In this document: piece by piece, positions 14,277 through 25,089 of the stretch
Position numbering within the stretch: position 1 is the stretch's first letter
How the letters are laid out: each line of letters opens with the position of its first letter
Assembly (NCBI RefSeq): GCF_958299795.1
Contig: NC_133206.1
Location: 29,206,624-29,270,623 of the forward strand
Direction of reading: 5' to 3'
DNA: 64,000 nucleotides
From: Porites lutea
Lineage: Eukaryota; Cnidaria; Anthozoa; Scleractinia; Poritidae
Translations under genes and position numbers: made by a program
The notes under the pieces: model-generated
Told to the model about the DNA's origin: nothing
The model's input: the letters and a program-made list of their open reading frames with translations, nothing else
The model's database searches: none

Positions 14277-17200
14277 TTACCCTTTTCAGTCTGGATGCTT
14301 TATTCAAACAATGATCTCATTCCACACATTCCGGTCTGACATTGCATTTGCAAGATCCTCCTGTCAATTTAGGAAACCCTTGAGATCATTTATATGGGAT
14401 TGTCATTAAATTCTTTGTATGAACAGGGCCACTACCCCACTACCCTAGCACATGTAAATTGCTGTACCAGCGAACACACGAGTGATTAACAAAATTTTTT
14501 ATTGTAGACTGAATTCAACTCCGCTCAGTCCTAAATTGTGATTTATTTTTATTGTTAAATGCTAGATAAACAATAGAGGATTTTCTCTCTTCTCTATTCC
14601 AACTCTCTGTTTGGAGTTTCCTAAATCCACGCAAATCTCCTGGTTTCACATACGTCTCTACATTTCTCAAATGAAACAATTGAAGACGGAATTCTTGTTG
14701 TTACCCACATGGTTGCTATGGATACCTAACACTTTGCTGGAACTTACAGGGCTCCAAGTCACCTCCCCTAACGTCATGTATTGATTAGAGACCTTGTTAT
14801 TTGACGACGAAGACGACTGCGAGGGCGAGATTTAAAATATACACCCCAGAAACCCGGCTTAGCATGGTTATTTTTATTAAAGGAGATTGTTATTTATAAA
14901 GCCCTCTTCCAATCGCAAAATTGTAAATTTTCTAACAGTTGATGACTTGTTTCCGCTATTACGACATTCTCACTAAAACTCGTAGTAGAATGAAGACGGT
15001 TACCACGTTTTCCTGCCAAAATGAGGCTGGTTCACGGCCACGTATTACTTAGTGTGCGTTCGATTGATGGTATTCTGGAATACGAATCCGCAAAAGTTTT
15101 GTACGAATCTTTTCTACTATGATTTTTGAACCACTTAAACGCTACATTCATTGTAATATTTTATTTCAAGCAGATTTCTAGATAGTCCCCATTAATTGCA
15201 AATCTCCAATAATATACCTTGTTCACCCCACCCAAACATTTTGCCTAACCTTTGTTTTTAATTTCTCTTGGGTATTAAAGTCGTACCCAGAGAAATGGAA
15301 GACAATGCAGTGAAGTTACAATTGACTTGTTACTGTTTCACAGGATGATAATCATGATGAAGTATGTGAGATATGCAGGGAAAGTGGAGAGCTGCTCCTC
15401 TGTGACACTTGTAATTTGGTTTATCACATGAGCTGTCTGGACCCGCCGCTCACGGCCGTGCCTCCTGGCATGTGGCTTTGTCCTAAATGCAAGGTAAGCA
15501 CTATTGCACCATACTAGCCTGTTCCAGTTTCAAGAGAGAAGTGCATTAGTGCAGTAAAACCCCGTGCAAACGGAGGCAACATTGTTGCATGTTACATGTT
15601 GCCTCCGTTTGCCCACCCTGTTGTATGTTGTTGCGTTTTGTTTGGAGTTGTTGCGCAGGGTTTGAAACCGGTCAAACTTTGTGTCAACAACTCCCAACAT
15701 TTCTTTTGTTCCGTGATCGCCGAAGCGTAGCGCGACTATGTTGGATCCGTTTGCACAGCCACGCACCCGCGTTAAACTTGTTCTTGGAGGCAGCAAGTCT
15801 TAAGGGTTGTATCCTTCCCACGGTGCACTGCAGGTCCCAATATTGTTGGGAGTTGTTGCATCCGTTTGCCAACCACTGCCAACACGGACGCAACAGCTCC
15901 CAACAGCAATGTTGTGAGTTGTTGCGTCCGTTTGCGCGTAGCTTAAAAAGTGACGCTAAAAACGTGTAGGCGCTGGGAGGGGGGGCGGGGGGACGGTGCA
16001 AATATGAATGATTCTAGTAAATAAAAATTTTGACAGCTTGAGGGCCGAATCCAGACGTGACGGAAGTGGGCGGAAGAGGGTTGTTTAAGAAATACTAACA
16101 GGCTCTCTCTCCTATTTTTAGGAGAAAGTAAAAGACGATGAACCAATGCCGTGGCCTGGAACTTTAGCCGTGGTACATTCATACTTGGCTCACAAGACAG
16201 GTGACTACAACACAGAATCACTGATTTCTTGACTTCTAAAACGAATCTGTGATATACTTGTTATCACGTCGCTTCCCAAATCTGTTAGGCTGCGTAGCAA
16301 GCGCCGGTGTGTGTTTGGGGTGAAGGGAGAAACCGCGAGGACGCGCGCGAGGGGAGAAAAGGAGAATTTGGCCTCCTCTCTCCTTCACGCGTAATATTCG
16401 CACGGCCTGTAAACAATAATAACCGGTGCTTGTTATGTAGGCTATAAATCTATAGACTAAGCCTGAAATCGCAAAACTCTGTTCCTTCTATACCGTAAAT
16501 CCTCTATTAAGCCTCCCGGGGGCTTATTTATTTTAAACCCTTTTGAGGGAGGGAGGGGGGGGGGGGGGGCTTAATTTAGAGGAGACGTTGGTATCAGTTC
16601 TCCATAAAGTTCTCCATAAAGAACTCCATAAAAAATCCGGGGGGGTGGGGGCTTTCTAACTTTCTTTCCTTGAAAAGGAGGCGCTCATTAGAGAGGGGGG
16701 GGGGGGGCTAAATAGAAGATTTATGTTTTATGGTATGGTATATATGTAGAGATCTAGGGACGACATGATAGCATAATACCTTAACACTACTAGTAATAAC
16801 CAAAGGTTACGGAGTGCGCGCGAGAATAATCGAAGGTCCAAACGCTTTTGCTCCATCTGACAGATAGTCAAAACACGCGTGATCAAATTACGAGTTATAG
16901 AAGGTCCAAACGCGTGTGATCAGTTGGTATCCTGGGCACCAGTGGTCTTTTTGCTCGCGTGCGGCTATTGAATGCAGGGGAGATGCTTCGGGGTCGGCCA
17001 CAGGCCGATACGTCTTAAGCCGAAGGGTGAAGCTATACCGAAGCCGGAAACCGCCTATGAAAAGTCTCCGGTACACAGGGTACAAATTTATAGTGGCATG
17101 GCGAAATACTCGAGCGGCAAAGCCTATTTCCCTCTCGTAAACGGTCTTTGCCATTTTTAACGGTCGATATCACCATTAGTAACCAACCCTTTCTGTCAAG

Positions 17201-19561
17201 TCATGATAGATGTAATATATTCCCTGGATTAAGTTGCGAAAAGGCAAAAAATACGTTTTCGAATAGTGTTAAAAAGAACGACGTTGGAGCCGAATTGGAA
17301 GTTGGAAGCCGTTGGAAGTTGAATTTTCGTTAAAATTTACGAAAAGGGCTAGGGTCACCTGTTATTGATGCACAGTTAAAAAAGACAGTTTGTTTGTGTA
17401 TTAACTTAAATTTTTCGGAATTTTGGCGGGTCTGTGTGGTAGTGTAGTGGTAACAGAGAGAGATTACGATACTAAGGGATCGGGTTCGAGGCCTAGTTTG
17501 ACCCTAGGTTGCGATTTTCTGTCTTTTTCATAGAAACACTCTCAATAACAGGTGAAAACTTTTCTAAGTGTCGTAAAAATGGCAGCGACCGTTTACGAAA
17601 GGGACAACTGCAGCGGCGAAGATGCGAGAGGCAAGGGCGAATTAAGAGTCTCTTTTTTCGCGCCTTTCGTGTCTCCGCGCCGCAAGTCACATGGGTGGCT
17701 AATTCCATCCCTCGCGCGATTAAAGCGAGGGATTTAGAAACGCCGCTTAGTCTGGGAATATTTACATACATATAATGTTATGTTATTTTATTTTATTTAT
17801 TTACTTTTTTTTTGGCATTTTTTAGCAAAAGAAGAGGAAAAAAACAAACTTCTCAAAAGAAGTGAAGAATTAAAAGCCGAAAGAGTGGAGTTAGAAGCCA
17901 AAGCGAAAGAACTCAGTAATGCAATAATGGTAAGTAAACATTTTTGTCCATTGCTATACGTTAATCTAAAATCTGACATCAAAACAGGGTATACTTTTAC
18001 CCTTCAAGCGCACGAAAACGTCTGCTGCGTGCCTTACAAAAAGAGTTCAAATAGCGTCTGTGTCGCGTAAGAAGTAATTTGTTTCAACTAAAAGTCGATT
18101 GCTCTTACAGTAACTGGTAAACAATCGTCCCCGCTCCATAACAGACCTCACCCATTTACACTAAAAGAAGGGGGAGGTGGCTGTGTTTGTATGAGAGGTG
18201 TTGAGGGCTTTGGTCAGTAGAAGGGGGAGTAAATAAAGGGGGGTGGTGCTTGTTTGCGGCATCGGCAGCAGTGAAAGAGGATAACCATTGAGTGGGGGAA
18301 AGTGGCAGTGATAGGCCATCCCTATGGGAGCAAGGGATAGTGCACTGGTGAGAGCGTTCGCCTCCCACCAGTGTGGCCCGGGTTCAAATCCCGGCGTCCA
18401 CGCCATATGTGGGTTGAGTTTGTTGTTGGTTCTCTCCTTTGCTCCGAGAGGTTTTTCTCCGGGTAGTCCGGTTTTCCTCTCTCTTCAAAAGCCAACATTT
18501 TCAAATTCAAATTCTACCAGGAATCAGGTATACGAAGAAGCACTTTGTGGATGTGCTACCTCCAAATTATTACTTATTATATATTTATTTATTCATTCAT
18601 TTAGTATAATCGATCATTGATCGAAAACCGTTAATAAACGCAACGACAATCGATTATGGAAAACTTTCAATCGATTATGGCGGAAAAAAATTAAAAAATA
18701 TATTTTGTTGACATATGAAAATATTTAAAACTTGTGTGTTGTCTTTTAAGTGGACTCGTAATGCAGCCATAGTCCACTAATGATCCTTTCTATTACATCT
18801 GGTATGTTGTCGTATTCTTAAACACAGCACAACGGCCTCGCTTTATTCTCGTTGTGGATGTTTAAGAGTTTTCCTTTTCGTTCACATTTCGTTCAATCAA
18901 TCAATCAATAATTTATTTACCCACGTTATCGTCTAAGAGCACAAGTGCTCACTCAAAATACGAACGTTATGCCTTTTATGGGAAGACTTACCTTGTTAAT
19001 GTTACAAATTATTCTAAAACCTCAATAGTTAGCTGTCTAATGGCTGAACAGCCAGTAAAAGAAATGCGGCGCGGGTAAATCGACTCCGAGCAAACGGCTC
19101 GAAGTAAAACGCAACTTCGATCCCAGGGCCCTCTCTCAGCATTGCCTCGTTTACATGTACCCAGGCGGCTGATACAAGCTAGCAAAAGTTAAATCCTCTT
19201 AGAGAGATTTCGCTGTCATAATCGATTATGGATCGGTTTGGTCAATCCAGTTATTTTTGATAATCGATTATGAAATCTCTGCCAATTCCCAACATTTGAA
19301 GGTGGATATCTTAATAATTTTCTTCCTTTAAGAATTGAGAACGGGGTCCCCTAGAGGATTTTATGGTGGGCGCTCAGGTTGACATTGGATACATTATTAT
19401 TTACAGAAATAATAATATTCCATTAGTTTTCTTTTGTCGTTTTTTTTTTTTTACTTCAGGAACAGATGCAAGCCAAGAGCGAGCTTTCTGCCAGCAACAA
19501 ATCCGCACAGAATTCTGTTGATAGATTAATCAAATTTATTGAGCTGGTACAGAGTTTATGA
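4410..19561 (+). CDS. PHF21A: PHF21A/BHC80-like PHD-finger protein, 13 coding exons, 501 aa
   Basis: Exons: 4410-4463, 4863-4895, 5014-5079, 6486-6545, 8591-8842, 9738-10019, 10727-10778, 12627-12706, 13995-14186, 15344-15493, 16122-16200, 17826-17929, 19460-19561. All junctions are GT-AG and in phase, and the total is 1506 nt including TGA. Residues 1-71 (MELEKLRAQL..., TDPQNPDLQKKLQSLQAHIT) match the N-terminal helical region of PHF21A. IKLE (104-107) and IKTE (116-119) are SUMO-consensus sites. KRGRGRPPK (306-314) is an AT-hook. Residues 363-407 form a PHD finger with all seven Cys and one His. PWPGTLAVVHSYLA follows, then a Glu/Lys-rich coiled coil. The vertebrate protein sits in the LSD1-CoREST complex and reads unmodified H3K4; the acidic pair before the first PHD Cys is kept (DE). 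It is shorter than human PHF21A (about 680 aa), chiefly in the low-complexity middle. A PHF21B-type relationship is not excluded. Confidence 0.93.
7112..7990. repeat. Inverted-repeat DNA elements in intron 4 of PHF21A-like gene
   Basis: Two adjoining structures are visible. Around 7112-7222 there is an imperfect hairpin (AATTATTCTTTGAAATC against GATTGAAAAGAATAATT). From 7221 to 7990 an element of about 770 bp has inverted ends, TTAGTATATACACAC at the left and GTGTGTATATACTAA at the right. Minus-strand frames inside (7370-7865) are open but have no recognised domain. It is most likely a non-autonomous DNA transposon. Confidence 0.6.
9459..9557. repeat. MITE-like inverted repeat (GGATAGCGCTATCC family), copy 2, shortened
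   Basis: It carries GGTGGATAGCGCTATCCACTGG, a second CCACTGGATAGCGCAATTGG word, and the terminus CAGCTTTTGAATAACCAGGGCC, as in the element at 3175-3357. It lies in intron 5 of the PHF21A-like gene. Confidence 0.6.
14205..14276. repeat. (CAT)n microsatellite
   Basis: About 24 CAT units with one CGT interruption begin 19 bp after the exon 9 donor of the PHF21A-like gene. Read through the donor, the array would encode poly-His, but the GAG|GTACGT donor places it in the intron. Confidence 0.95.
15555..15950. repeat. Inverted-repeat element with GTTGCGTCCGTTTGC words
   Basis: The interval opens with CGCAAACGGAGGCAACATTG and closes with GTTGTTGCGTCCGTTTGCGC, in inverted orientation. Internal words (CAACACGGACGCAACAGCTC, GGGAGTTGTTGCATCCG) repeat the theme on both strands. 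It lies in intron 10 of the PHF21A-like gene. The open frames here come from the repeat. Confidence 0.6.
16495..16735. repeat. Palindromic G-rich element
   Basis: The left side has CCGTAAATCCTCTATTAAGCC. The right side has inverted matches (GGGCTTAATTTAGAGGA, then GGGGCTAAATAGAAGATTTATG). G-homopolymer runs interrupt it near 16554-16567 and 16697-16707. A weaker relative with GAGGCTTAATAACTTTCGTCCCC lies near 6825-6950. Confidence 0.5.
16888..17720. repeat. Unclassified intronic repeat-like stretch with inverted words
   Basis: CTCGTAAACGGTCTTTGCCATTTTTA near 17135 is matched in inverse by TAAAAATGGCAGCGACCGTTTACGA near 17575, and GGTCCAAACGC occurs twice (16832, 16903). Open frames on both strands have no recognised domain. 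A weak tRNA-like stretch (near 17440-17505) lies between the inverted words. It is probably a decayed mobile element in intron 11. Confidence 0.35.
18315..18600 (+). mobile_element. tRNA-derived SINE
   Basis: The head resembles a tRNA, with an A-box-like stretch (TAGTGCACTGGTGAGAGCG) and a B box (GGTTCAAATCCC) followed by GCGTCCACGCCA. A non-tRNA body follows (GAGAGGTTTTTCTCCGGGTA, TCAAAAGCCAACATTTTC) and then an AT-rich tail. The cloverleaf is imperfect and the tRNA-like part runs straight into the body, so this is a SINE and not a tRNA gene. It lies in intron 12 of the PHF21A-like gene. Confidence 0.75.
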
Positions 19562-19795
19562 CAGCCAATGATATTATATCTCCCTTTATAGGGTCCACAG
19601 AATATTTATTGAGATTGCTAATTTTGTGTATCCAAAATCTGCTGTCAAATGGACTATTTTTTTGAGTGCACAGGGAAATTTGTTTGGTGCATTTTGTAAG
19701 CGTTGTAGATAACTAACGGTGAAACCAGACTAAGGTGTTTTTGTTATAGAAAATTACAGAAAAATTGCCAATGGCAGAAGGGATAAAGTGAAAAG

Positions 19796-19801
19796 AATAA
19801 A
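19796..19801 (+). promoter_or_regulatory. Possible polyadenylation signal of PHF21A-like gene
   Basis: AATAAA occurs 235 bp after the TGA at 19561. It is the only canonical hexamer soon after the stop, but AT-rich DNA makes chance occurrence easy. Confidence 0.4.
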
Positions 19802-20104
19802 AAAATCAGTTAACTTTGCATCCAAACGTGTATCTAAAGGCTATACCAAGCAGTGTGGGTAATTATCACGACCACTGCGGCCCAACTCAAAAGCGCGGCC
19901 TTTCGTTGAATGTTTCTGCTACGTTGTAGAAGGCGTCCTCAATCATGTACATGTAGTAGTTTTGTAGCGGTTGTGCTGCTGGTGTTTTGTAGCGGTGGTT
20001 TTTAGAAGTGTTTTTCTATTGCGCCCAACCGTCTATTTTTCTTTGCATTAATTCATCCAGTCTAACAAGTGCCGGGACTAAGGGCTGAACTCGGTCAGCA
20101 TTGA

Positions 20105-20345
20105 TACCACTTAGCAACGGCTCGCTTGATGGCAAACCATCCAAGCTTACATTTTAATTGTGATCGGGCGAAGCCTTCCTAGGTTAATTCAAACGTCCGT
20201 TGAGTAGTCTAGTCCAGTCATGTCGATTAATTTTCAACAGAATAATTAAACTAGGAATGCTCCGCTCGATCGCACTTAAAGCTTTGTGATCAGAATGAAC
20301 GGTTGGATGGTTTGCCTTCCAGTGAGCCTTTGCTAAGTGGCATCT
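20105..20345. repeat. Inverted-repeat element downstream of PHF21A-like gene
   Basis: The left arm (CCACTTAGCAACGGCTCGCTTGATGG..., 20107-20143) is matched in inverse by the right arm (...GGTTTGCCTTCCAGTGAGCCTTTGCTAAGTGG) ending near 20341. The arms are about 80-90% alike. Nothing else gene-like is seen between 19562 and 21180. Confidence 0.6.
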
Positions 20346-21195
20346 AAGCACGTGACCACGTTCCGCAAAGGGCCTATTTGAGGACCAAGTTGCCAGTTAT
20401 CGGCTACTGATCTGTCATAATCAATGGGCTAGCTGGAAATCCCTGGATACCTTAAGAATTACATACCGAGGGGCAAACATTTTGCCTGAGTGTGTATTCA
20501 GAGCTCGTAGCGTATACCCCGTAACTCGTATCTTTAACGTTACGTTTAGTCACACCTGACTGAACGAGCAATTCCGAGCGACGTTGCAGAAATGCAAATT
20601 GAAGGTCTTCGAAGATATTCGGCCGCTTTCGAATATGTTCGGGTTGTATTCCGAAAAGCTATCCTTGTACTGGATGCCCCGAAAAAAGCCTTTGATAAAA
20701 TCGAGAAACTGTGAGGATCGTCTAGGAGATGGAAAGTAACTAAATACGCACTGTGGGTGGGATTTGATGAGGTTATAGATCTCAGCTCAGTGCCTCATTT
20801 CACATAGTGCAATAAATACGGTAATTACTTGGGTTTTTCTAGGAATTGTTATTCTTCGTAACACAACGGAAAAGTGTAACATGTTTGGGCTGATTTATCA
20901 GATTTCATGTAATTATTTTGGTGAATTTTGCAGGGATAGCAATGCATTAAAACCTTGAAAACGTTGGCCCACAATTTCAAGTTTTAATCCATGTTCATCC
21001 TTGCCATCTGTTGCAACAGACGCCAGGAAACAATTTCAGTGCCTAAATATAGTCTAAAATAACAAAACTGGACCATTAATTTTTATCCATTCCTTTATTT
21101 TGCCCTTAATTGATAATACTATTTATTAAAGATGTAATAAATTGTTATAAACGTTCAAAATGGTAATGACAAAGACGCCTATATCAAGCGCTCCC

Positions 21196-21255
21196 CTAGT
21201 CTGCTACACAGCCGTTTTTAGTGTCGTCACTAAAAACGGCTGTGTAACAGACTAG
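21196..21255. repeat. 60-bp near-perfect palindrome, inserted
   Basis: CTAGTCTGCTACACAGCCG... and its inverse form two 30-base halves differing at two positions. The sister flank at 25095 reads GCGCTCCCC directly followed by GGACTTTCAG with no palindrome, so the hairpin is an insertion here. Confidence 0.85.
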
Positions 21256-21962
21256 CACTTTCAGTTTGTTAAATATTCAAGAGGGTTGTACGTTAAATAA
21301 AGGTTGTTGAATAACAAAAGAAGAGGTGCGAATCATGAAATAACAGCTAATAAATATCACTTGATTTATATTATTACCAAAATAAATGTGTTATAATTAA
21401 ACCTGAATTTAACAAAGGCAATCCTTTGTACCCTAAAGCGATTATGAATAATCGATAACCAACAGGAACTTAACAAGGATAATGAATAATTGGAAGAAAC
21501 ATGCAAAGAATAATTAATAAACGAGGTTAAATTATTCAGCTTCCACCCGCGATCCAGAAGTTCTTTCTTCGTCGACTTCAAAGGCTTGGCACGATTCATG
21601 CAGAGAGATCAAGAGAGTTTCCTTTTCTTCTCCTCGATCAAGAAAAAGAAAAACGGAGGCTCTACTCGCAGGGTGCCAAAGCCGAGAAAATATAAGAACT
21701 ATCAGGGGGATAAAACGCAACTAATAAAATACGGACAGGAGAAAGGAAGAGAGTGTAAAGTGATCTCAGTGCTTTTATAATATTTATCTAGTGCAACACA
21801 AATGGTAGTTGCGTGGGTATTTCTAGAAATGTTTATTTGCTCATAAAGCCGAAAATTGAGCTCAGGGGCATTTTAACATGTCTGGGTGGATTGGTTAGAC
21901 CCGGAGGTTAGACTTTCTGTCTTTAAAATTAGGGATAAAAAATTAATACACGAGTCATAATA

Positions 21963-22517
21963 ATTTAACAATTAATGAATTCGGCTTACGTATCATATGA
22001 AGAATTATGGAGATCGAGGAGGCTGTTATCTGGCCGAGGCGCATAACACCCTCCGAGATCTCCATAATTCTTCATATGATACGAAAGCCGAATTCAATTT
22101 TTTATTATAAATATGTATTCAAAATAATTCCTAGTTTAAAAACATGGGTAAAACGTGTTTACTTCCATCGATGTCGATAGTGCACGTTTAGGGTTGTTCA
22201 GCTCCGCCGATATTCTCGAAATAGCAGATGTCGCCCATCGAGCTGTCTTCTTGATGTTCTTGCCATGATTTTAGCTATTATTTCGCGTAGTTCCTACTCT
22301 TGAAACGAGTGAAATGTTGGCCATTTTTGTTTTCAGAACCAAAACAACTCAACCTCGTCCCCAGGTCTTCCCGGTTAACGGTGCATTAATCTGCAAGGAA
22401 GCTGCACTTTTGACGTCATCGGTTGATTAATCGCAAAATTCTTCCAAATTTGGTCATCAGTAGTGAATTATGCGTGTGCTTTTAGCCAATCAGAATCGTA
22501 GAAATATTTTGAACGAA
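21963..22517. mobile_element. Insertion with hairpin in flank of GPCR unit 1
   Basis: Sister flanks (25850, 34590) run directly from the ACACGAGTCATAAT region to AAGGTTGTTTTCTAT. Here about 555 bp intervene. They start with a hairpin (21977-22095; arms GAATTCGGCTTACGTATCAT and inverse) and end in GATTCTACG-type sequence and a TATTCGTT-like edge. This fits a non-autonomous DNA transposon. Terminal repeats were not fully resolved. Confidence 0.6.
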
Positions 22518-23342
22518 TAATAAGGGTTGTTTTATGTCTATTTGAAGCTTTAAATTATAACCAAACAAAGACATCACCTGCTTTGTTTTCTGTTAACAGT
22601 GCCAATAATTCAGGAAAACAGGAAGAACTAGGAATGAAGTTACCATGCTTTAGATAATTAGTTCACACAAAATAGCTGCTCTTGGGAAATACTGATCAGG
22701 TTATTAATTTTGTAAAGCGGGTACTTGCGAGTAGTTGCAGGGCAGTGAAATGGCAGTCAGTGGACAAATTTTAATGTACTGTACTACTAGCCGAGGTTTC
22801 TTTCCGGTATGGTTACGAAGTTTTTTAGTTTTTGCCTCCCATTACAGACACAAAAATTAAAACCGTTATTGCTATCACTGATTATACCCTTTTACAGCCA
22901 TCTGACGTCAAGTTGGTTATTAACACTTATAACGCTCGCCTGGGAAAATGGTGATTGTTCAAGCTTGTAAACTTCGCAGCTTGTGTTCTCTCCTCAATTA
23001 TTAAAAATTTCTGCCAAATTAATTCAATATAATTTAATTTTTTGCAATGGATACTGGCAACATAATTATTCATTAAAATCGTCCGTCGAGACGAGTTTGT
23101 TTCACCTGAGCGTGGCCGATAGACTACATCATAGTTGTAGTTGTAAGCTTGAACAACTACAAAACTTTTCTGAACCCCCGGCACCGTATGGCCCGACGAA
23201 GGCGTGCGTACTGTTTTCTGCAGACTAAATGCAGCTTTTGCGAACAACTGACGAGAAACACGATGATGTTATTAAAAATACCAGAAAAATTACCACGTCT
23301 CCAGACGTACGTTATTAGTGGTAAACACCGGTTTGCGAATCC

Positions 23343-23421
23343 TTAAACACTTTCCACCCAAATGAAATGAGCGATGCATAAAAAGAGCCCTCAGTTGCCC
23401 CTCATTGTATCGCGGAGAAAT
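23343..23421 (+). promoter_or_regulatory. Core promoter of GPCR gene 1
   Basis: Conserved block: TTTCCACCCAAATGAAATG, GAGCGATG, TATA-like CATAAAAAG (23377-23385), AGCCCTCAGTTGC, and GAGAAATATGGC at the start codon. The same order occurs before the other receptor genes. Confidence 0.6.
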
Positions 23422-24369
23422 ATGGCACAGACAAACTTAACTGACGATGAAAACCAAAAACCACTAAGAGAACTGTGGTGCTCGGCGGAATTTATCAGAG
23501 GTGTAGATTGCGAGCTTATTTTTCTTTCCGCTGTAAATATATTTCTTTCCATCACTGCATTTCTGGGGAACACTCTGATCCTAGTTGCTTTACACAAGGA
23601 AACTTCACTTCACCCCCAGTCCAAACTCCTGTATCGTAACCTAGCGATAACTGATCTCTGTGTTGGTATCATTGGACAGCCTTTGAATGTGACTTATTGG
23701 ATTTCTGTGGTGACGGAAAGATGGAATTCGAATATTTGCTATAATTACGGACTTCGGGGATCACGTTTCTCAGGTTATACTTTGTGTTCAGTGTCTTTAT
23801 TAACATCGACTGCAATAAGCGTGGACAGACTTTTCGCCTTGTTGCTGGGGCTCAGATACAGACAAGTTGTAACTTTGAAAAGAACATGTATAGCTGCAAT
23901 CGGTTTTTGGATTTTGTCCATTGTCGCTTCTTCAGCTTCATTTTGGAACCCTCTTATAACTTCATGGTATCAATACATAGGTACAGCTCTGTGTCTGGTC
24001 ACCACAATCTTCGCTTACACAAAAATTTTCTTTTCTCTGCGTCATAATCAAATTCATGTTCAGAACCATGTTGCTCAAGGACAACCGAGCCAAGCAATCA
24101 CACTGAACATAGCTCGATACAGAAAGGCGGTGTACAGTGCACTGTGGGTGCAGGGAACATTGGTTGCATGTTATTTGCCGTTTGGTATAGTGGTAGCTTT
24201 GACACCTCAACAAGGGATGACTTTACCGGTATACCTCGTTAGACAACTTACGGTTACCTTAGTGTATTTAAACTCTTCATTAAACCCGTTGCTGTACTGT
24301 TTGAAGATCAGAGAAGTAAGGCGAGCTGTAAAAGAAACAGTAAGGCAACTATTCTGTCGATCGAGTTAG
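23422..24369 (+). CDS. Class A GPCR, array gene 1 (315 aa)
   Basis: Single-exon seven-helix receptor. The start at 23422 is the Met aligned in all paralogs (MAQTNLTDDENQK, with an N-linked sequon NLT); the frame is open upstream to 23374. Landmarks: GNTLIL (TM1), RNLAITDLC (TM2, Asp 2.50), [16 protein letters not shown] (TM3 end, DRL for DRY), IGFWIL (TM4), CYLPF (TM6, Tyr at the toggle position), [12 protein letters not shown] (TM7 NPxxY) and a short helix 8 ending CRSS. There is a two-residue insertion before the TM3 Cys (WNSNIC) compared with paralogs. The very short second extracellular loop (ITSWYQY) has no Cys. It should be a plasma-membrane receptor; ligand and G-protein coupling cannot be inferred. 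It is followed by flank A and a receptor remnant at 24533. Confidence 0.93.
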   Translation: MAQTNLTDDENQKPLRELWCSAEFIRGVDCELIFLSAVNIFLSITAFLGNTLILVALHKETSLHPQSKLLYRNLAITDLCVGIIGQPLNVTYWISVVTERWNSNICYNYGLRGSRFSGYTLCSVSLLTSTAISVDRLFALLLGLRYRQVVTLKRTCIAAIGFWILSIVASSASFWNPLITSWYQYIGTALCLVTTIFAYTKIFFSLRHNQIHVQNHVAQGQPSQAITLNIARYRKAVYSALWVQGTLVACYLPFGIVVALTPQQGMTLPVYLVRQLTVTLVYLNSSLNPLLYCLKIREVRRAVKETVRQLFCRSS

Positions 24370-24532
24370 TTTATTTATTATGCTTTTTAAGGTTCATGCC
24401 AAAAACACTCTAAGGATCTGAAAACGAACCATACTCACGTAATACATTGTGTCTATTGCACCTCAAAAGGATCATTCTTTGGCGGAAAGAGCGGCATATA
24501 TTATATATCCATGCGAACAATAGTGAAATGAA

Positions 24533-24745
24533 CTTTTGATTGTAACTTATTGGACTTCTGTTGTTAAAAAAATATGGGATATTTGCTATCACGCTTATCA
24601 TGTTGGCATAAAACGTTCTAGGTTATACTTTATGTTCAGTGTCTTTATTAACATTGACTGCAATAAGCGTGGACAGACTTCTCGCCTTGTTGCTGGGGCT
24701 CTGATACAGACAAGTTGTAACTTTGAGAGGAACGTAACTAATGGT
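24533..24745 (+). pseudogene. GPCR remnant, ECL1-TM3-ICL2 only (copy 1)
   Basis: Bases 24538-24735 match the receptor genes from GTGACTTATTGGACTTCTG through ATAAGCGTGGACAGACTTCT to GTTGTAACTTTGAGA. Neither TM1-TM2 nor TM4-TM7 is present. The frame breaks after the TM3 Cys region (a length change near CATGTTGGCATAAAACG). The same remnant with the same left edge recurs at 33975 and 48555. Confidence 0.85.
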
Positions 24746-25089
24746 GTACCTTTAGCAAAGATATACCTTGTTGATGGCTTCTCTTGCCTTTCATGTGCCA
24801 TCTCTTTATTAATGCATAAGTGCCTTCCGTGTACCTTCCTTCATACTTATAAGTGTCTAGTCTGATCTTTTCATATGATAATAAATTGTCTAGTCCTTGC
24901 TGGATACTAACAGCTTTAGTTTCATAAGGTTTTTTACCGCCCAGTTTTCAATACTATTAACCTCACTGGAAGAGTAATCTTGATCTGCTGACACGGGCAC
25001 ACTAGGCTAAGATCATACGCACATTTCACCAGTAGATTGCGCTTTGGGTAGACCGATGTAATGTCGTTTACCATAATAGAGAACAATAC
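24746..25089. other. Spacer between GPCR units 1 and 2
   Basis: No gene. Bases 24746-24900 match 48772-48900 after the third remnant (TTATAAGTGTCTAGTC, CATATGATAATAAATTGT), so they belong to flank A. The rest is unassigned. Confidence 0.6.

Larger units (their letters stand above)
21185..23342 (+). repeat. 5' flank of GPCR unit 1 (array module)
   Basis: This flank is shared in pieces with those at 25090, 34190, 40255, 43585, 46935, 49010, 53325, 56640 and 60780. Landmarks are GCCGAAAATTGAGCTCAG (21850), AGTGAAATGGCAGTCAG (22744), CTACTACTAGCCGAGGTTTC, and TCAAGTTGGTTATTAACAC (22909). Two insertions absent from the sister flank at 25090-26650 lie inside it (21196-21255 and 21963-22517). Confidence 0.75.

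Noticed and set aside
14187-14339. Poly-His C-terminal extension of PHF21A-like exon 9
   Set aside because: It arises only by reading through a strong GAG|GTACGT donor into a CAT microsatellite; the next exon continues the family sequence in phase.
15589-16001. Long open frames on both strands between PHF21A-like exons 10 and 11
   Set aside because: They track an inverted-repeat element and have low-complexity composition. No splice sites link them to the gene.
17440-17505. tRNA-like stretch (GTGTGGTAGTGTAGTGG ... GGTTCGAGGCC)
   Set aside because: A- and B-box-like words occur but no full cloverleaf could be folded by eye. It may be a decayed tRNA-derived SINE head.
18320-18405. Functional tRNA gene
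   Set aside because: The B box is good, but stems do not pair properly and a SINE body follows directly.
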